A stretch of 47,508 bases of DNA from Paenibacillus chibensis (lineage in GTDB: Bacteria; Bacillota; Bacilli; Paenibacillales; Paenibacillaceae): the NCBI RefSeq assembly GCF_004001045.1, contig NZ_BIMK01000008.1, positions 1 through 47,508 on the forward strand. Direction: 5' to 3'. A program made the translations under genes and the position numbers. Shown piece after piece: positions 44,109 to 47,508 of this stretch. The notes beneath the pieces are model-generated. The model ran no database searches and was not told the DNA's origin. It saw only the letters and a program-made list of their open reading frames with translations. The first letter of the stretch is position 1, and every line of letters begins with the position of its first letter.

Positions 44109-46163
44109 TCAATAAATAAAGCGGCCCTGTGCATCCGGTATGCCCGATTTGCGGTAAAAATACGTGTTGATGACATCACGCCACTGCTTCGCATTGTTCA
44201 ATTGCCAGCCCAGCCGTTCCGCGATTTGTTCAAAGCGCTCGGAATCCACCTCGCTGATCAGCTCCTGCCAGCGGCGTATCCATGCCTCCACTCTCTCCAC
44301 GCCTTCGAAATGGGTATCATAGATATGCTGGATGACCGTTTTTCCTGAATGGAGCACATGCGTGTAGGGAACGTGGTGAAAAAACAGCAACAATTCATCG
44401 GGGCAGCTCGCCAGCGACTCATACCGTTCCCGGTTCGCAGATGCGTATTGCGAGGTGTACCCGGTCCCTGTGGAAATCGTTCGGTCCACGCCGATTCCAT
44501 TACGGTCGGCAAAGTGATACGTGCCCCACTTGGAATACTCATACCCGTCCACATCAACGGCATAATGGTAGTGAGGCTGCACCATCCAGCCAACGCCGAG
44601 CGGGGCTGTATAGCTCTCGTAGATCCTCCAGGATTCCAGCAGTATCTCCCTTACCGTCGCAGCAACCTTTCCCTCGTTTCCGAACGTGAGGCGGCTCCAT
44701 TCCTGCGCGATCTCCTCGGCGCTTAAATCCGGGTCCCAAGCGAGCCGTCCGAACCCGAACAGATTGGCCTGGGCCAGATGATGACCGGTCCAGTTCTCGT
44801 CATCCCCAATATTCGATACGCCGGTGACCCCGCTGTGCAGGTAAGGATGAAGCTCGCCAGAAGCGATTCGTTTCACGGTGCTTCCCGGTCCCTTCAAACC
44901 TGTATCGAAATCAAGCGCCTGTTTCCACTGCGGCACGAGGAAGCATACATCGCGCTGTTGTCCGGTATATTCCTGGGCTATCTGGAACTCCATCATCTGA
45001 TTGGTATGCTCCATGGCTCCGAACAGGGGGGACACGGGCTCTCTCACCTGAAAATCCATTGGTCCGTTTTTAATTTGTAAAATGACATTGTCCCGGAATC
45101 GGCCATCCAGCGGACGAAAATGATCATAGGCCGCTCTCGCCCGGTCCGTCGAACGGTCTCTCCAGTCCTGATGGCAGTCATAGACGAAGCATCTCCACAG
45201 CACCAAGCCGCCATAGGGGGCTAGCGCATCCGCCAGCATATTGGCGCCGTCGGCATGATCTCGGCCGTAGGTGAACGGGCCAGGACGGTTCTCCGAATCC
45301 GCCTTGACCAGAAAGCCTCCGAAATCGGGAATGCTGCGGTAAATCTCACCCGCTTTGTCACGCCACCATTTTTGGACTTCTTCATCGAGCGGATCTGCAG
45401 TTGAAAGATCCCCGAGTTCCATCGGGGCTGCATAATTCACGCTGAGGAACAGGCGGATACCATATTGTCCAAAAACATCCGCAAGTCTGGCCACATCCGG
45501 CAGCAGTGCTTCGGTAATCAGCTTCGTTTCCTCACGGTGCACATTAACGTTATTGATCGAGATCGCGTTGATGCCCACCGAAGCCAACAACCTGGCATAA
45601 TCTCGAATCCGGCCTGATTCAAGAAGCACGCGGTTCTCACGGTAAAAGATAGATCCTCCGGAATACCCTCGCTCCACGCTCCCGTCCATATTGTCCCATT
45701 GATTGATCATGCGCAGCCGGTTCCGGGGCGATTGAGACACATTGAGGTCGGCCAGCTCTGCTGAAGTACCGAGCAAACGCAATAAATGGAACACAGCGTA
45801 CAGCAGCCCTTTTTCGCCGCCGCCGTAAAGCACCGCATACGGATGACCGTCCTCGGTACTCGAGCAGATATTATATCCTTCTTCGCTTAACGGATGCGCT
45901 TTCAATTTGTCGGCTACGGACGACGCTGTATCGGCCGAACCCAGGACAATCCGTGCTGGTCCCGTTCTGACCGACAATTCCGGACGAATGCCGGTGAATG
46001 CGCTGATGGCTGTCGTCAGCTCTTCGATCGCCGTTCTTCCCGGACCTCGATCGGAATTTATCGTTGCCGTGATCTGCCCCAGCAATGGCCGCAGCGCTTC
46101 AATCCGTTCCGTGTCATGCCACTTTTCTTCTGCCAACCAAGCTTGATATCCGAGTGATTTCAC
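44109..46163 (-). CDS. aguA: Alpha-glucuronidase, GH67
   Basis: Intracellular 684-residue enzyme that removes (4-O-methyl)glucuronic acid from the non-reducing end of xylo-oligosaccharides. An N-terminal GH67 domain (about 1-135, [31 protein letters not shown]), the catalytic barrel and the C-terminal helical domain are all present. By comparison with Geobacillus AguA, the acid is Glu 291 in [11 protein letters not shown] and the base pair Asp 370 ([12 protein letters not shown]) and Glu 398 (AQEYTGQQR). No signal peptide, so it acts after import. It stands in its own unit with a strong promoter overlapped downstream by a GntR-type operator. Confidence 0.96.
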   Translation of the reverse strand: MKSLGYQAWLAEEKWHDTERIEALRPLLGQITATINSDRGPGRTAIEELTTAISAFTGIRPELSVRTGPARIVLGSADTASSVADKLKAHPLSEEGYNICSSTEDGHPYAVLYGGGEKGLLYAVFHLLRLLGTSAELADLNVSQSPRNRLRMINQWDNMDGSVERGYSGGSIFYRENRVLLESGRIRDYARLLASVGINAISINNVNVHREETKLITEALLPDVARLADVFGQYGIRLFLSVNYAAPMELGDLSTADPLDEEVQKWWRDKAGEIYRSIPDFGGFLVKADSENRPGPFTYGRDHADGANMLADALAPYGGLVLWRCFVYDCHQDWRDRSTDRARAAYDHFRPLDGRFRDNVILQIKNGPMDFQVREPVSPLFGAMEHTNQMMEFQIAQEYTGQQRDVCFLVPQWKQALDFDTGLKGPGSTVKRIASGELHPYLHSGVTGVSNIGDDENWTGHHLAQANLFGFGRLAWDPDLSAEEIAQEWSRLTFGNEGKVAATVREILLESWRIYESYTAPLGVGWMVQPHYHYAVDVDGYEYSKWGTYHFADRNGIGVDRTISTGTGYTSQYASANRERYESLASCPDELLLFFHHVPYTHVLHSGKTVIQHIYDTHFEGVERVEAWIRRWQELISEVDSERFEQIAERLGWQLNNAKQWRDVINTYFYRKSGIPDAQGRFIY

Positions 46164-46221
46164 CCGATTCCTCTCCCCTCGTAGATATCATGAAACCTAT
46201 GCGACTGCCTCATGCCGTCAT

Positions 46222-46233
46222 CTTGTATACAAG
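46222..46233. promoter_or_regulatory. GntR-type operator in the aguA leader
   Basis: CTTGTATACAAG is a perfect 12-base palindrome located just after the predicted aguA start site. It equals the core of the operator of B. subtilis GntR (gluconate repressor). The FCD-type GntR regulator encoded on the other side is the obvious candidate to bind it and repress aguA. Confidence 0.65.
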
Positions 46234-46242
46234 AATGATTTA

Positions 46243-46271
46243 ATCATAATCATCATCATAGGATGTGTCAA
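46243..46271 (-). promoter_or_regulatory. Sigma-A promoter of aguA
   Basis: On the minus strand TTGACA (46271-46266) and TATGAT (46248-46243) are exactly 17 bases apart: a perfect -35 and a -10 with one mismatch. Transcription should start near 46236, immediately ahead of the palindrome at 46222-46233. Confidence 0.78.
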
Positions 46272-46354
46272 TTGCTCTTTTTCATACTCAACCATGTATT
46301 CCAGCAATCCATGATTCCTCCCATGCCTTCCTCATTCCCTTCCTCCGCCCTTTG

Positions 46355-46364
46355 TTGTATACTA
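46355..46364. promoter_or_regulatory. Second GntR-type operator half, ahead of gntR-family gene
   Basis: TTGTATACTA matches the perfect site at 46222-46233 except at one position of the core. It lies just upstream of the AGGAGGA in the regulator's leader, overlapping a TATACT that could be its -10. This suggests autorepression. Confidence 0.5.
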
Positions 46365-46397
46365 GGAGGAACTCTTGTTGACGGAAGCAGGTAGATT

Positions 46398-47054
46398 ATG
46401 GCCAATCCAAAATCCGAAATCTTACAGCAATTAAAAAGAGACATCCTGACGCTGGTCCTGAAGCCGGGAAGCATTCTCAGTGAAACCGCGTTGTCGGAGC
46501 GCTTTGAAATTTCCCGCACGCCGCTGAGGGACGTGCTGAAACAGCTGGAGCTGGAAAATTATATCGACGTCTATCCCAAAAAAGGAAACCTGGTGTCCTA
46601 CATCGATCTGGACTCCGTTGAGCAGATCATTTACCTGCGGAGCACGCTTGAGAAAGAGTTGATCAAGGACTTGGCGCTGCAGATGCCCTTAAAAGGAACC
46701 TTAGAGTTGAACCGGATTGTGGCGCTGCAGGAACAGGTCATGGACCGGGATGACGCGCATGAGGCCTTTCTCGAGCTGGACGATGCTTTTCATCATACCT
46801 TGTTTACGCTGACGGGAAGGGAATTTTTGTGGAACCTGATTCAGCAGTGCAATGTGCATTACATCCGCTACCGCCGATTGCACTTATTAAAGCGGGACAA
46901 GCTGGAGGCGCTGCTGCAGGAGCATCGGCGACTGCTTGACTGTATCGAACACCGCGACCTGGACAGCGTCGATCGCTTGGTCATGCAGCATTTGCGAGGA
47001 GATATCCATGCGAAGTACCTTCAGGAGAATTTCGCTGAATATATTCAATCATAG
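46398..47054 (+). CDS. GntR-family regulator with FCD domain
   Basis: 218-residue regulator. The N-terminal winged HTH (about 1-68: LKPGSILSETALSERFEISRTPLRDVLKQLE) is followed by an all-helical FCD ligand domain (about 75-210) with metal/ligand-type residues in LELDDAFHHTLF, EHRRLLDCIE and MQHLRGDIH. FCD members of this type often sense uronates, gluconate or similar acids. The position next to aguA and the shared operator suggest control by (methyl)glucuronate or a breakdown product. The ATG at 46398 has only a weak Shine-Dalgarno, while a strong AGGAGGA sits 27 bases upstream in front of a short out-of-frame TTG reading frame. Confidence 0.92.
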   Translation: MANPKSEILQQLKRDILTLVLKPGSILSETALSERFEISRTPLRDVLKQLELENYIDVYPKKGNLVSYIDLDSVEQIIYLRSTLEKELIKDLALQMPLKGTLELNRIVALQEQVMDRDDAHEAFLELDDAFHHTLFTLTGREFLWNLIQQCNVHYIRYRRLHLLKRDKLEALLQEHRRLLDCIEHRDLDSVDRLVMQHLRGDIHAKYLQENFAEYIQS

Positions 47055-47130
47055 GCTTCATGCGCACAAACCGTTCAAGCATGGTTATGAGCAGCGCGAC
47101 CCTCTATTATGTCCCAAAAGATGGCCGGAC

Positions 47131-47254
47131 TTACAGCCATTCTCTCAGCTTGTCATAAATGGCGGTAAAACGTAGCCCGGCTCATATGAAAAGCATCCGC
47201 AAGCTGATTCTTATTAAACGTTGTTAGGAGTCTGTTATGAGCTTGCAAGTGTGC
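47131..47254 (-). pseudogene. Frameshifted HTH-domain remnant
   Basis: The minus strand encodes TFNKNQLADAFHMSRATFYRHL and then a TGA (47155-47153). Shifting frame by one base at that point continues as YDKLREWL and ends at TAA (47133-47131), as if one base had been lost. The piece looks like the helix-turn-helix of a TetR-like or Fis-type regulator. There is no start codon or remaining gene body upstream (a TGA lies at 47257-47255), so it is a decayed fragment. The rest of 47055-47391 holds only the tRNA terminator. Confidence 0.4.
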
Positions 47255-47301
47255 TCAGATGAGCGCAGCCATGCAAAACATGAAGAAGATCGCAGCACCA
47301 A

Positions 47302-47341
47302 TCAAAAAGAAAGCCGCACCTTTAAAAAAGGAACGGCTTTC
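47302..47341 (-). terminator. Terminator downstream of tRNA-Leu
   Basis: GAAAGCCG pairs with CGGCTTTC, with an inner CCTTT/AAAGG stem, followed by TTTTT on the minus strand. It ends the minus-strand tRNA transcript. Confidence 0.78.
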
Positions 47342-47391
47342 TCAATACTCTGAGCGCATTAGATACAATATCCAATGCCCTGTTTACTATA

Positions 47392-47471
47392 TGCCGGTGA
47401 AGGGACTCGAACCCCCACGGTTTCCCTCACGATTTTGAGTCGCGCGCGTCTGCCAATTCCGCCACACCGGC
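47392..47471 (-). tRNA. tRNA-Leu (anticodon CAA)
   Basis: An 80-base class II cloverleaf on the minus strand. Acceptor stem GCCGGTG/CACCGGC, D arm with GGCGGAATTGGCAGACGC, anticodon stem-loop CGCGA-CTCAAAA-TCGTG with anticodon CAA, a short variable arm and T loop TTCGAGT. Discriminator A; CCA not encoded. The variable arm is short for a leucine tRNA. Confidence 0.95.
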
Positions 47472-47481
47472 TTAAATAAAA

Positions 47482-47508
47482 CGCGCCCTAAGAGATTCGA
47501 ACTCCTGA
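47482..47508 (-). tRNA. tRNA 3' end, probably tRNA-Arg, cut by the window edge
   Basis: The last 27 bases on the minus strand are a T arm (AGGAG-TTCGAAT-CTCTT) and the 3' acceptor strand AGGGCGC with discriminator G. The implied 5' strand GCGCCCT and the G discriminator are typical of Bacillota tRNA-Arg, but the anticodon is outside the window. It lies ten bases upstream of tRNA-Leu in the same direction. Confidence 0.7.

Noticed and set aside
32205..47508. Integrase-type island with att repeats at the flanking tRNA genes
   Set aside because: No integrase, and no duplicated tRNA 3' end was found at the other border.

Overview
The window looks like a chromosomal segment of a spore-forming, low-to-mid GC Bacillota member close to Paenibacillus. 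Three things point there: sporulation genes (spoVB, bofC, a SpoIID-type protein), the Bacillus-like order bofC - ruvAB - queA - tgt - yajC - DUF421 - spoVB - comN - secDF - recJ - apt - rel - dtd, and carbohydrate ABC importers that lack their own ATPase. It differs from Bacillus subtilis in having a ruvC ahead of ruvAB and separate secD and secF genes. Most genes lie on the minus strand.

Layout. 1-321: a structured non-coding stretch with a minus-strand terminator downstream of dtd. 322-2984: dtd and rel. 3265-9300: an accessory block between rel and apt, made of a uracil permease (+) and a minus-strand operon of sugar-binding lipoprotein, two permeases and a DUF4127 protein. Its promoter is an extended -10 with a cre-like site at the expected transcription start. 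9622-15939: apt, recJ, a CDF transporter with altered metal-site motifs, secF and secD. 16082-20569: comN, spoVB, DUF421, a TIGR04086 membrane protein and a PAP2 phosphatase. 20722-27662: yajC, tgt, queA, a 700-residue SpoIID/LytB protein, ruvB, ruvA, ruvC. 27805-31096: a LysR regulator divergent from a branched-chain aminotransferase, with a textbook LysR site in between, then a Gfo/Idh/MocA oxidoreductase. 31433-32104: bofC. 32205-32278: tRNA-Pro.

32461-47054 is a hemicellulose (probably glucuronoxylan oligosaccharide) island between tRNA-Pro and a tRNA-Leu/tRNA-Arg pair. A minus-strand run holds a GH3 beta-xylosidase-like enzyme, two LplB/LplC-type permeases, an LplA-type binding lipoprotein, a Nif3-like protein and a large GH2 enzyme. 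It is preceded by a cre-like site and a divergent AraC regulator. A GH67 alpha-glucuronidase follows, divergent from a GntR/FCD regulator, with two TTGTATAC operator-like sites between them. The inferred pathway is import of short aldouronic acids, removal of (methyl)glucuronate by GH67, and cleavage of xylo- and other side-chain sugars by GH3 and GH2. Control would be by CcpA (cre), AraC and GntR. No extracellular xylanase and no uronate or xylose catabolic genes are in the window.

The last 450 bases hold a frameshifted HTH gene remnant, a terminator, tRNA-Leu(CAA) and the 3' end of a tRNA that resembles tRNA-Arg. Non-coding gaps over about 300 bases are 1-321, 9301-9621, 31097-31432, 42672-42998 and 47055-47391. 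What each holds is given under the RNA, promoter, operator, terminator and remnant entries there; I saw nothing further in them.
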